DNA of 26,810 nucleotides from a virus: the IMG/VR virus record IMGVR_UViG_3300047678_000272, positions 1-26,810 of that record. The stretch is one strand, 5' to 3'. The notes beneath the pieces were generated by a model that made no database searches, was not told the DNA's origin, and saw only the letters and a list, made by a program, of their open reading frames with translations. The position numbers and the translations under genes were made by a program. Positions 14,520-20,863 of the stretch are shown here, piece after piece; positions within the stretch are counted from its first letter, which is position 1, and every line of letters starts with the position of its first letter.

Positions 14520-16031
14520 ATGAAAACAAAGTTAACACCGTTCAGTAGAATCCTAATCGCCTTGGTAATTGGCGCAGGATTATTTTTTGGAGTCAAAATG
14601 TTGATTCCCACACCTAAAGTAGATCCAGCGACAGGGCTAGACACAAACGACCAAGAGAAAGTTATGACGATTGGTGTTGTTACCTGGGGCGGATACGCAG
14701 GTGGGCAATACTTTAATGAAGGATTTAAAGCGTCTAAAAACTCAAGATTCTTTAAAGATTATGGCATTCTTGTAGAGTTCAAGCTTATTGATGATTTTAA
14801 TGCATCAAGAGAAGCGTTTAAGGCAGGTAAAGTAGATTTGTTATGGCAAACTGCTGATGCATTCCCAACAGAGGTGAATGGCCTTAAAGAATTTAATCCA
14901 AAAATCGTTTTCCAAACCGATTGGTCAAGAGGTGGCGATGCAGTTGTAGTTCGTAGAGGTATTGCTAGTGTAGCTGACCTTAAAGGCAAAAAAATTGCTG
15001 TAGCTCCTATGACACCATCACACACTTTCCTTTTAAGTTTGTTCAAAGCAGGGGAGTTAAACATTAAAGATGTTCAAATCATTGAGGTTGCGAGTGCAAT
15101 TGATGCAGCCGACCTTTTCAAAAAACAACAAGTTGATGCGGCTGTAGTTTGGTCTCCTGATGATCAAGCATGCGTAGAAGGCGTAGAAGGCTCTAAAATT
15201 TTAATTAGTACGAAAACTGCTAAGAATATTATCGCTGACATTTTCTATGCAAAAGATGAATATATTCAATCTCATAAAGAAGAATTAAGAAAACTTGTTG
15301 AGGGTTGGATGATTGGTTCATCAGAAATTAATAGCAACGAAGACAATAAAAAGAAAGCAGCTCAAATACTTGCTGATGGTCTTGGTCAACCTGTAGATTT
15401 TTGTTTAAACGCAATCAACAATGCTCGTCTTTGTACAGCAGGTGATAACGTTAACTTCTTCAATTTAAATGGAACTTTTGATGGTGTGTCAGGCGAAGAC
15501 TTGTATAACACTATGACTGTTGAATACCAAAAAGTTGGTGTTGTAAACGGAGTTGTTCCATCATGGAGAACAATAGCTTATGTGGATGCTGTTAAAGCTC
15601 TTAAACTTAGTGGCCCTACACATTTAGCTGAAAACTCTTCTAGTTTTGCACCTATTAAAGAAGACCACAAAAATGTAGCAGCCATCTCGACAAAGAAAGT
15701 AACAATTTCTTTCGCTACTGGCGCATACACTTTAGATGAAAATTCTAAATATGTAATTGATAAAGAATTTGTAGATATCGCAAAAGGTTTCTCAGGAGCA
15801 AGAATTAGAATTGAAGGTAACACCGATAATGTAGGTAGTGAAATTCCAAACAAAGCTTTATCAAAAAAGAGAGCACAATCTGTTGCTGATTATTTAATCA
15901 CAGCACATAACTTTGATAAGAATCGTATTGTTGTAATCGGAAACGGCCCTAGTAAGCCAGTGGATGATAACTCAACAGAAGATGGTCGATCTAAAAACAG
16001 ACGTACCGACTTCGAACTTATCCCTGAATAA
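14520..16031 (+). CDS. NMT1/SsuA-like substrate-binding protein fused to OmpA domain (503 aa)
   Basis: One N-terminal membrane segment (ILIALVIGAGLFFGVKMLI, about 11-29) anchors it to the inner membrane. Residues about 48-330 form an ABC solute-binding domain of the nitrate/sulfonate/thiamine-precursor type (MTIGVVTWGGYAGG, DLLWQTADAFP, IASVADLKGKKIAVAPMTPSHTFLL). The C-terminal 110 residues are a peptidoglycan-binding OmpA domain (VTISFATGAYTLDENS, IEGNTDNVG, LSKKRAQSVADYL, GRSKNRRTDFEL) with the conserved Asp and Arg. The protein would bridge inner membrane and cell wall while presenting a ligand to the permease. The ligand cannot be read from sequence. The domain pair is known in bacteria; a phage copy is unusual. 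Confidence 0.9.
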   Translation: MKTKLTPFSRILIALVIGAGLFFGVKMLIPTPKVDPATGLDTNDQEKVMTIGVVTWGGYAGGQYFNEGFKASKNSRFFKDYGILVEFKLIDDFNASREAFKAGKVDLLWQTADAFPTEVNGLKEFNPKIVFQTDWSRGGDAVVVRRGIASVADLKGKKIAVAPMTPSHTFLLSLFKAGELNIKDVQIIEVASAIDAADLFKKQQVDAAVVWSPDDQACVEGVEGSKILISTKTAKNIIADIFYAKDEYIQSHKEELRKLVEGWMIGSSEINSNEDNKKKAAQILADGLGQPVDFCLNAINNARLCTAGDNVNFFNLNGTFDGVSGEDLYNTMTVEYQKVGVVNGVVPSWRTIAYVDAVKALKLSGPTHLAENSSSFAPIKEDHKNVAAISTKKVTISFATGAYTLDENSKYVIDKEFVDIAKGFSGARIRIEGNTDNVGSEIPNKALSKKRAQSVADYLITAHNFDKNRIVVIGNGPSKPVDDNSTEDGRSKNRRTDFELIPE

Positions 16032-16041
16032 TAATCTTAAG

Positions 16042-16070
16042 AGAGGAGTCTAAGGCTCCTCTTTTTTTTT
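16042..16070 (+). terminator. Intrinsic terminator or attenuator
   Basis: AGAGGAG-TCTAAGG-CTCCTCT followed by T9. It sits between the binding-protein and permease genes, so it may set a higher level for the binding protein. Confidence 0.85.
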
Positions 16071-16087
16071 ACCCAAATCAAAAAAAT

Positions 16088-16870
16088 ATGAAAGAATTTT
16101 TTGAATTAAGAGGCGAACTCAACAAAAATAAAACGTTGACTTTGCAAATAGCAGGATTTCTTATTCTTGTTATTATTTGGCAATTAACATCAATGTTTAT
16201 CGGATCTAATGCGATATTGCCACCACCATTAAATATAATAACAGCATTCCATGATTTACATTTTAATGATTTTTTATTGTATAATGCCTCAATATCAATT
16301 AAATTAAATTTGTTAGGATTTCTAGAAGCAGTTTTAATTGCTGTTCCTATAGGTTTTGTTTTAGGCTTATTTCCTTTGTTTAGAGAGCTTTTTGGCAAGC
16401 CCATTGATGCTTTAAGGTTTGTTCCTTTAACTGCGCTTACAGGCTTGTTTATAGCTTGGTTTGGCATAGAAACAAATATGAAAGTTCAGTTCTTAGCGTT
16501 TGGTATTATTGTTTACTTACTTCCAGTAGTTATTCAAAGAATTGCAGAAGTAGATAAGGTTTATCCTCAAACATCATATACATTAGGAGCAGTAAAATGG
16601 CAAACAATAAAGTCAGTTTATTTTCCTGCAGTTATGGCCAAGGTTTCTGACGACATAAGAGTGTTGACTGCAATTTCATGGACATACATAATTGTTCCTG
16701 AGATGATCAACCAAAATGGTGGTGTTGGTGCAATGATATTTAAATCAGCTCGTCAAAGTAGATTGGATAAAGTGTTTGCAATACTTATTGTTATTGTGAT
16801 AATAGGATTTTTGCAAGACAGATTATTTAAATGGTTAGATAAAAAATTATTCCCTTACAAATACATTTAA
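16088..16870 (+). CDS. ABC transporter permease, SsuC/TauC-like (260 aa)
   Basis: About six membrane helices, starting TLQIAGFLILVIIWQLTSMFI. The EAA coupling loop is SYTLGAVKWQTIKSVYFPAVM (near residues 163-183), which docks the ATPase. Upstream, RFVPLTALTGLFIAWFG is typical of the nitrate/taurine/sulfonate permease branch (P-L-x-A-x-x-P in usual members; Pro is partly replaced here). The length is standard. The ATPase gene follows after 3 nt, so the two are translationally linked. A homodimer would form the channel. Confidence 0.9.
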   Translation: MKEFFELRGELNKNKTLTLQIAGFLILVIIWQLTSMFIGSNAILPPPLNIITAFHDLHFNDFLLYNASISIKLNLLGFLEAVLIAVPIGFVLGLFPLFRELFGKPIDALRFVPLTALTGLFIAWFGIETNMKVQFLAFGIIVYLLPVVIQRIAEVDKVYPQTSYTLGAVKWQTIKSVYFPAVMAKVSDDIRVLTAISWTYIIVPEMINQNGGVGAMIFKSARQSRLDKVFAILIVIVIIGFLQDRLFKWLDKKLFPYKYI

Positions 16871-16873
16871 GAT

Positions 16874-17680
16874 ATGCAATTTATAAATACAGAATTACCT
16901 GATATTATAGAGCTTCGTAATATCTCTCAGGTTTATGACAACACCAATGTTGTTTTAAAAGATTTTAATCTCCTAATAGAGGATCAGCCAAACAGAGGTC
17001 AATTCGTTTGTTTGCTTGGCGCTAGTGGTTGCGGTAAATCAACCATTCTTCGTTATGTAACAGGCTTACAAGAACCAACAAGCGGAGAAATATTTTTTAA
17101 AGGAAGGCCTATAACAAAAAAAGATAGAGTAGGAATGGTATTCCAACAATACTCATCATTTCCATGGCTTAGTGTTTTAGAGAATGTAGCCCTTGGTTTA
17201 GAATTTCAAGGCATTTCAAAAAAAGAAAGAAACGATAGAGCAATGGAAATGTTGCAAATTGTAGGTCTTGAAAAACACAAAGACAAGTATGCAAAATATC
17301 CAACGCTTTCTGGTGGACAACTACAAAGAGTCGCTATTGCAAGAAGCTTGCTTTCAAATCCTGAGATTATTGTTATGGATGAGCCATTTGGTGCATTAGA
17401 TATAAACACACGTCTTAGAATGCAAGATATGTTGATGGACATATGGATGAAAGTAAAACCAACAATTATTCTTGTTACACATGATATTTCTGAAGCAGTT
17501 TATCTTGGTGATGATATTTATATCATGAGAGCAAATCCAGGTATAATAACAGAACATGTAAAGGTAAATTTTCCAATACCAAGAGTAAAAGAATTAAAAA
17601 GAACTCCTGATTTTATGAACATGGTTCATATGATAGAAGATAAAATGGTTCAAGTAGAACAAACAAGTATAAAAAAATAA
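16874..17680 (+). CDS. ABC transporter ATPase, SsuB/TauB-like (268 aa)
   Basis: All nucleotide-binding motifs are present: Walker A GASGCGKST (near 49-57), Q-loop VFQQYSSFPW, signature LSGGQLQRVAIARSL, Walker B IIVMDEPFGALD and H-loop THDISEA. There is no missing catalytic residue, so it should hydrolyse ATP. The closest branch is the nitrate/sulfonate/taurine importers, in agreement with the permease and binding protein. It starts 3 nt after the permease and ends 3 nt before the diiron-protein gene. Confidence 0.93.
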   Translation: MQFINTELPDIIELRNISQVYDNTNVVLKDFNLLIEDQPNRGQFVCLLGASGCGKSTILRYVTGLQEPTSGEIFFKGRPITKKDRVGMVFQQYSSFPWLSVLENVALGLEFQGISKKERNDRAMEMLQIVGLEKHKDKYAKYPTLSGGQLQRVAIARSLLSNPEIIVMDEPFGALDINTRLRMQDMLMDIWMKVKPTIILVTHDISEAVYLGDDIYIMRANPGIITEHVKVNFPIPRVKELKRTPDFMNMVHMIEDKMVQVEQTSIKK

Positions 17681-17683
17681 ATC

Positions 17684-18499
17684 ATGATGCATATTTTAAA
17701 CCACATTAAAGATCAAAAGTTTAATAATTTTGATGAGTGTTTACCTAAATTAAGAATGGTAAAGGATGATGTTAAAAATCTTCATTCTAGCACAAACTGG
17801 GCAGTACAGCGTAGATTTGAAATGACCACAAGTCAATTAAAATTTTTAATTGAACAATATTCTGTTTTTTCTAGAGAAGCCATACACATGCTTGTAGATG
17901 CTATGATTAGAAATCATGATTGGCCAGAACTTTTTAAAGAGCTTCAGAACAATATCAATGAAGAAAAAGGCGAAGAAACAAAAGGTATTCCTCATTTAGA
18001 AATAATGAGAAGAGGATATGAGAAGGATCTTGGAATTTTAACCGATTCTGTTATTCCTTGTTTAATTACTCAATCTTTTATAAACAAAATGAATAACATT
18101 TTCAATAATAATGATAATGCATATTCAGCAGGTGCGCTTCTAGCATTTGAAGGTGTGGCAATACAAGAGTTTCATATTGTTGATAAAATAGTAAAACAAT
18201 ATGATGTAGCAAGCAAACTCCTCAATGTTCAACACGATGATAAGTTAACTAATTATTATATAAATGGGCATAAGGATTTTGAAATTGGGCATGAAGAACA
18301 TTTAGCTAATTCAATACGACCTTATATCAATCAAGGAAATATATCTAAGATGATTGTTGGTTATCTTGATGTATGCTTTGTAATGAATTTATGGTGGGAA
18401 CAACTTATGTTAGAGTCTATGCAAATAAGTTTTTCAGAGGAAAATAAATTAAACGACATAGAAGAATTTAACGTGGAATCAGCCATATTTAATAAATAA
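17684..18499 (+). CDS. Haem-oxygenase-like diiron (HDO/TenA/PqqC-fold) protein (271 aa)
   Basis: An all-helical protein with the spaced ligands of haem-oxygenase-like diiron oxidases: INEEKGEETKGIPHLEIM (Glu...His, near 92-108), FEGVAIQEFH (near 163-172) and HKDFEIGHEEHL (near 207-218). The pattern resembles CADD, UndA and related iron-containing redox enzymes. It would oxidise a small molecule using O2. Coupling to an NMT1-type importer recalls thiamine-precursor loci, where TenA (same fold) accompanies ThiXYZ, but TenA is not a diiron enzyme. The substrate is unknown. Last gene of the cassette; I see no clear terminator. Confidence 0.75.
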   Translation: MMHILNHIKDQKFNNFDECLPKLRMVKDDVKNLHSSTNWAVQRRFEMTTSQLKFLIEQYSVFSREAIHMLVDAMIRNHDWPELFKELQNNINEEKGEETKGIPHLEIMRRGYEKDLGILTDSVIPCLITQSFINKMNNIFNNNDNAYSAGALLAFEGVAIQEFHIVDKIVKQYDVASKLLNVQHDDKLTNYYINGHKDFEIGHEEHLANSIRPYINQGNISKMIVGYLDVCFVMNLWWEQLMLESMQISFSEENKLNDIEEFNVESAIFNK

Positions 18500-18531
18500 A
18501 AAAACATTTACTTTATTTAGAAAATATTTTA

Positions 18532-18538
18532 TATTTAT
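18532..18538 (+). promoter_or_regulatory. TATTTAT late-type promoter element
   Basis: TATTTAT 24 nt before ATG 18563. Confidence 0.4.
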
Positions 18539-18562
18539 TACTAAACCTAATAAATATAAACT

Positions 18563-18766
18563 ATGAGCAAACCAATCGTAATTGAAGGCTATTGTATGAA
18601 ATTAAAAAGTAAACAACCCTTCGTAGATCCTATTATTTCTAAAAACGCAAAAGGCGGATATGTATGTAAAGGAGAAACTAAAGATGGACATAAGATGTGT
18701 GCCATCATGTCAAAAGAAAAAGCTGAAGCTGCAGTAGCAAGCGGAGTAAAAAAAGAAGGATTTTAA
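18563..18766 (+). CDS. DUF5679-like small protein (67 aa)
   Basis: EGYCMKLKSKQPFVDPIISKNAKGGYVCKGE followed by GHKMCAIM resembles the small phage DUF5679 fold, which usually has two CxxC knuckles (YCxKCK ... CPxCG). Here three single Cys remain and the CxxC pairs are lost, so zinc binding is doubtful. Function unknown. The gene has its own TATTTAT element, suggesting late expression. Confidence 0.65.
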   Translation: MSKPIVIEGYCMKLKSKQPFVDPIISKNAKGGYVCKGETKDGHKMCAIMSKEKAEAAVASGVKKEGF

Positions 18767-18829
18767 TTTTTTTCGAACTGACTTTCAAATAGTTAAAAGA
18801 AAAGTGAAAAAAAAGTTTGCAGTTACATG

Positions 18830-18856
18830 TAACTTTTACTAACTTTGTTCGTATAA
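18830..18856 (+). promoter_or_regulatory. Class 1 phage promoter
   Basis: TAACTTTT-N12-CGTATAA driving a single 40-codon ORF. A partial copy GTTAC/TAACTTT overlaps. Confidence 0.8.
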
Positions 18857-18903
18857 ATTATCAAGAAAAGAAAAATTATAACTATTTAAATTAAAGAACA
18901 CCG

Positions 18904-19026
18904 ATGAAACAAGTAATTACATATTCAATAAACATGCCAGCGATGCCGAAAGGCGCTGCAGGGATGGGGTATGCTCCAGCGGATTATAGCGGGGTAGCGA
19001 GTATGTTAACTTTATTTGGATCATAA
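18904..19026 (+). CDS. 40-residue microprotein
   Basis: Reads MKQVITYSINMPAMPKGAAG, continues MGYAPADYSGVASMLTLFGS and stops. It is small, Met/Gly/Ala-rich and uncharged after the start, with no membrane segment of full length. It has a dedicated class 1 promoter, a roughly 40-nt leader and a strong terminator, so it looks like a real one-gene unit rather than a chance ORF. Function unknown; the size suits an anti-host peptide or a regulator. Confidence 0.6.
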   Translation: MKQVITYSINMPAMPKGAAGMGYAPADYSGVASMLTLFGS

Positions 19027-19053
19027 TGGTTTAAAAAAATATTAAAAGTTAAG

Positions 19054-19088
19054 AAACTCGCTCCCAAAAAGAGCGAGTTTTTTTTGTT
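19054..19088 (+). terminator. Intrinsic terminator
   Basis: AAACTCGCTC-loop-GAGCGAGTTT followed by T8, one of the strongest in the window. It also separates the microprotein from the tRNA array. Confidence 0.9.
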
Positions 19089-19112
19089 CATTGAATTATT
19101 GGAATTTTATTT

Positions 19113-19240
19113 TGGGGATTAGTGTAACGGTAGCACAGTAAAAAAAGCTCATACAAGAAATCTCTGGCAACAGTAGTGATGCAACGAGTTACATCGCAAT
19201 TCATAAATGCCTAGTCCAAGTTCGAATCTTGGGTCCCCGA
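19113..19240 (+). tRNA. tRNA (CAT), interrupted by a structured insertion
   Basis: 5' exon: acceptor TGGGGAT, T8-A9, D arm GTGT-AACGGTA-GCAC, A26 (19113-19137). 3' exon: loop TTCATAA (anticodon CAT at 19202-19204), variable TAGT, T arm CCAAG-TTCGAAT-CTTGG, acceptor GTCCCCG. Between them lie about 55 nt that fold around the hairpin CTCTG-GCAA-CAG-T-AG (19162-19176) and CTC/GAG. The anticodon stem as read has only three pairs, so exact splice points are uncertain. Confidence 0.75.
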
Positions 19241-19250
19241 CAAAAATTAT

Positions 19251-19345
19251 CAGGAGTTGCAAGAGTTGGTTTAATTGGCTAGTCTTGGAAACTAGTGTGG
19301 GGACTCAGTTGTTCTCCACCGAGGGTTCGACTCCCTCACTCCTGA
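19251..19345 (+). tRNA. Class II tRNA with anticodon loop CTTGGAA (TGG; Ser-like body)
   Basis: Acceptor CAGGAGT/ACTCCTG, three-pair D stem CAA/TTG with GG in the loop, anticodon stem CTAGT/ACTAG, a 7-bp variable arm GTGGGGA/TCTCCAC, T arm GAGGG-TTCGACT-CCCTC. The long arm is that of Ser/Leu/Tyr tRNAs, yet in the only well-paired register the anticodon is TGG (Pro). Reading GGA (Ser) needs a shifted, poorly paired stem. An endonuclease insertion follows it. Confidence 0.85.
19326..19345 (+). repeat. 20-bp direct repeat, copy 1 (tRNA 3' end)
   Basis: TTCGACTCCCTCACTCCTGA, identical to 20131-20150. Together they bracket the minus-strand endonuclease gene. Confidence 0.95.
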
Positions 19346-19411
19346 GGCAATCAAAGTTGAAGTACCTGTACGTGGTGATTGCTACACGCTGATTAATCAG
19401 TGACCAAATTT

Positions 19412-20095
19412 TCAACAATTGTTCTTTGATTTATTGTTTATGATATCTATTATGATATTAAGGAATTCTATACTAGTGCTTTCTTTAAAGTATTTTTGTT
19501 TAGAAACATCTATAATGCATAGTGAGATACTATTTTCTAAACAAGCTTTAAACTTGCGTTGATCATTATTTTGTATTTGATCTAATTTTTCAGAACCATA
19601 TATTGGTTCATAATGAAAAATACCGTTAAGTTCAAATGCGAGTTTTAAAGATGGAATGTAAATATCAAGTTCAGAATTAATTGCTTCCTTTTTGTTGAAA
19701 TCAATATTTAATTGAGGGTAATAAGAAGTAAGTTTTTGTTCTAAATAAATTTCTAGTTTTGATCTTTTTGTGCCAATTTGTTTGTGAGTATTCTGATATG
19801 TGGCTGCGCAAGATCGAGAACAGAAGTGGTTCTTTGTTTTTTTGATTTGACTGTTTTTTTTAATAAAAATTGTATTACAATTTGAACAAGGTGTTTGTAT
19901 GGTATTGTTTTTAAAGTTAGCTGCACATTTTAAGTTGCAAAATTTAACAGAACCTGCCTTTGATGTTTTGTTTAAAAAAGAATTAATATATTTTTTCTTT
20001 TTATAAAAAACATTAGAACATGAATAACATTCAAAAGGTAAAAGTTCGTTTACTTTAGATAATGTAAATTTGTCTTTAGAGTAAAGTGGTTTCAT
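19412..20095 (-). CDS. Homing-type endonuclease: zinc fingers plus VSR/DUF559-like nuclease (227 aa)
   Basis: The N-terminal half has paired Cys knuckles (CYSCSNVF, FCNLKCAANF, CSNCNTIF, FCSRSCAATYQ), probably DNA-binding. The C-terminal half is a PDDEXK-type nuclease of the VSR/DUF559 branch: SKLEIYLEQKL, SELDIYIPSLKLAFELNGIFHYEP with the E...ELD...ExN...H pattern. A minus-strand TATTTAT lies 13 nt before the ATG. The gene sits between a complete class II tRNA and a second copy of that tRNA's last 20 bp, so it entered at the tRNA 3' end and left the tRNA intact. Confidence 0.82.
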   Translation of the reverse strand: MKPLYSKDKFTLSKVNELLPFECYSCSNVFYKKKKYINSFLNKTSKAGSVKFCNLKCAANFKNNTIQTPCSNCNTIFIKKNSQIKKTKNHFCSRSCAATYQNTHKQIGTKRSKLEIYLEQKLTSYYPQLNIDFNKKEAINSELDIYIPSLKLAFELNGIFHYEPIYGSEKLDQIQNNDQRKFKACLENSISLCIIDVSKQKYFKESTSIEFLNIIIDIINNKSKNNC

Positions 20096-20108
20096 AAGTT
20101 ATTTTTAT

Positions 20109-20115
20109 ATAAATA
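20109..20115 (-). promoter_or_regulatory. TATTTAT late-type promoter element
   Basis: Minus-strand TATTTAT 13 nt before the endonuclease ATG at 20095. Confidence 0.5.
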
Positions 20116-20130
20116 GTTATAAATTTAATT

Positions 20131-20150
20131 TTCGACTCCCTCACTCCTGA
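20131..20150 (+). repeat. 20-bp direct repeat, copy 2 (displaced tRNA 3' end)
   Basis: Exact copy of 19326-19345, preceded by unrelated sequence. Best explained as the original 3' end of the tRNA left behind by the insertion. Confidence 0.9.
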
Positions 20151-20223
20151 CACAGAAACGGGTTCTCTATTTAGACCTCTATATGATGACGATTGTATAA
20201 GTTTGTTTAGCGACCCGTATGAA

Positions 20224-20296
20224 CGAGATGTGGCGCAATTGGGAGCGCACGTGCTTTGGGAGCACGGGGTTGCAGGTTCGAGTCCTGTCATCTCGA
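20224..20296 (+). tRNA. tRNA-Pro (TGG)
   Basis: Acceptor CGAGATG/CATCTCG, D arm GCGC/GCGC, anticodon stem CGTGC/GCACG, loop TTTGGGA and T arm GCAGG-TTCGAGT-CCTGT. All stems are complete. Confidence 0.95.
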
Positions 20297-20309
20297 CAAA
20301 AAATAAAAT

Positions 20310-20397
20310 GGTGGTGTAGTTCAGTTGGAAGGCGCAAGCCAAGAATGCTCCCCTGTCACGGGAGAGGTCGAGGGTTCGAGTCCCTTCATCACCGCCA
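20310..20397 (+). tRNA. tRNA-Asp (GTC) with hairpin inserted in the D loop
   Basis: Acceptor GGTGGTG/CATCACC, D stem GTTC/GAAT, anticodon stem CTCCC/GGGAG, loop CTGTCAC, T arm GAGGG-TTCGAGT-CCCTT, discriminator G and encoded CCA. Relative to a normal Asp D loop (AGTTGGAA) there are 12 extra bases (20331-20342) with GGC-GCAA-GCC, a GNRA-capped mini-hairpin. Confidence 0.9.
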
Positions 20398-20400
20398 TAG

Positions 20401-20410
20401 GTTGGAGAAC
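20401..20410 (+). repeat. GTTGGAGAAC spacer repeat, copy 1
   Basis: GTT-GGAG-AAC mini-hairpin, followed by an A/T stretch and ACTCAAA, ahead of the second tRNA-Asp. The same unit recurs before the third Asp gene (near 20540) and in the mini tRNA-like sequence (near 24045). Confidence 0.6.
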
Positions 20411-20423
20411 TTTAAACTCAAAC

Positions 20424-20497
20424 GGATTGTTAGTAGAGCTGGTCACAATGTCGCCCTGTCACGGCGAAGGTCACGGGTTCGAGTCCCGTACAGTCCG
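20424..20497 (+). tRNA. tRNA-Asp (GTC), second copy
   Basis: Acceptor GGATTGT/ACAGTCC, anticodon stem TCGCC/GGCGA, loop CTGTCAC and T arm ACGGG-TTCGAGT-CCCGT. D stem GTAG/CAAT has one mismatch. No CCA. Confidence 0.9.
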
Positions 20498-20539
20498 CAC
20501 AAGTAGTATTTGGTCTACTGTACACTATCAAAATCCAAC

Positions 20540-20550
20540 GTTGGAGAACG
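20540..20550 (+). repeat. GTTGGAGAAC spacer repeat, copy 2
   Basis: CGTT-GGAG-AACG followed by TAAAACTCAAATGG. With copy 1 it shows that a spacer+tRNA-Asp unit was duplicated. Confidence 0.6.
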
Positions 20551-20562
20551 TAAAACTCAAAT

Positions 20563-20639
20563 GGTGTTGCAGCATATTGGTGTATGATGCCTCCCTGTCA
20601 CGGAGGAGATTGCGGGTTCGAGTCCCGTCGATACCGCCA
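20563..20639 (+). tRNA. tRNA-Asp (GTC), third copy
   Basis: Acceptor GGTGTTG/CGATACC, anticodon stem CCTCC/GGAGG, loop CTGTCAC, T arm GCGGG-TTCGAGT-CCCGT, discriminator G plus encoded CCA. Position 8 is C instead of T and the D stem pairs poorly. Confidence 0.85.
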
Positions 20640-20682
20640 GAATGTTTTTTGTATTTTTTTTCTATAATAAAAAAGTACCTAT

Positions 20683-20753
20683 GGGAAAACGGCCAGGGTA
20701 GCCAGGAACGTCTGTAAAACGTAGCCAAGAGAGTTCGATTCTCTCTTTTCCCA
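20683..20753 (+). tRNA. tRNA (GTA, Tyr) with a short class I variable region
   Basis: Acceptor GGGAAAA/TTTTCCC, D stem GGC/GCC with loop CAGGGTA, loop CTGTAAA (GTA at 20714-20716) on stem ACGT/ACGT and T arm GAGAG-TTCGATT-CTCTC. The variable region is only GCCAA, whereas bacterial tRNA-Tyr is class II. T8 is replaced by C. Confidence 0.8.
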
Positions 20754-20760
20754 CACATTG

Positions 20761-20798
20761 AGGTGCGCCAACGCAGGAGAGTTGGGACAGTCTGTAAA
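20761..20798 (+). pseudogene. 5' half of a tRNA-Tyr-like gene, cut after the anticodon loop
   Basis: AGGTGCG, a D-like arm CCAAC-GCAGGAGA-GTTGG (20768-20785), then GTCTGTAAA, which matches a Tyr anticodon loop and stops there. No 3' half follows. The fragment's last 9 bases pair with TTTATAGAC (20103 bases upstream-numbered as 20803-20811 in the next line of the stem), forming a hairpin. The HNH gene and then an intact tRNA-Tyr lie downstream. Confidence 0.5.
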
Positions 20799-20840
20799 AT
20801 AATTTATAGACAATTTGGTTCTTTTCTTGTTTTTTATTAA

Positions 20841-20847
20841 TATTTAT
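20841..20847 (+). promoter_or_regulatory. TATTTAT late-type promoter element
   Basis: TATTTAT 16 nt before the HNH start at 20864. Confidence 0.5.
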
Positions 20848-20863
20848 AATTAAAATACGTATT

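Noticed and set aside
19138-19196. Group I intron or known small ribozyme
   Set aside because: Too short for group I, and no hammerhead (CUGAUGA...GAAA) or other ribozyme signature that I could recognise.
19326-20150. Integrated prophage or integrative element with att sites
   Set aside because: Only a nuclease gene lies between the repeats; no integrase is present, so homing-type insertion fits better.
20219-20758. Overlapping ORFs on both strands across the Pro/Asp/Tyr tRNA cluster
   Set aside because: Translations are shadows of repeated tRNA sequences (RVRVPYSPH, GFESRT and similar) and have no gene context.
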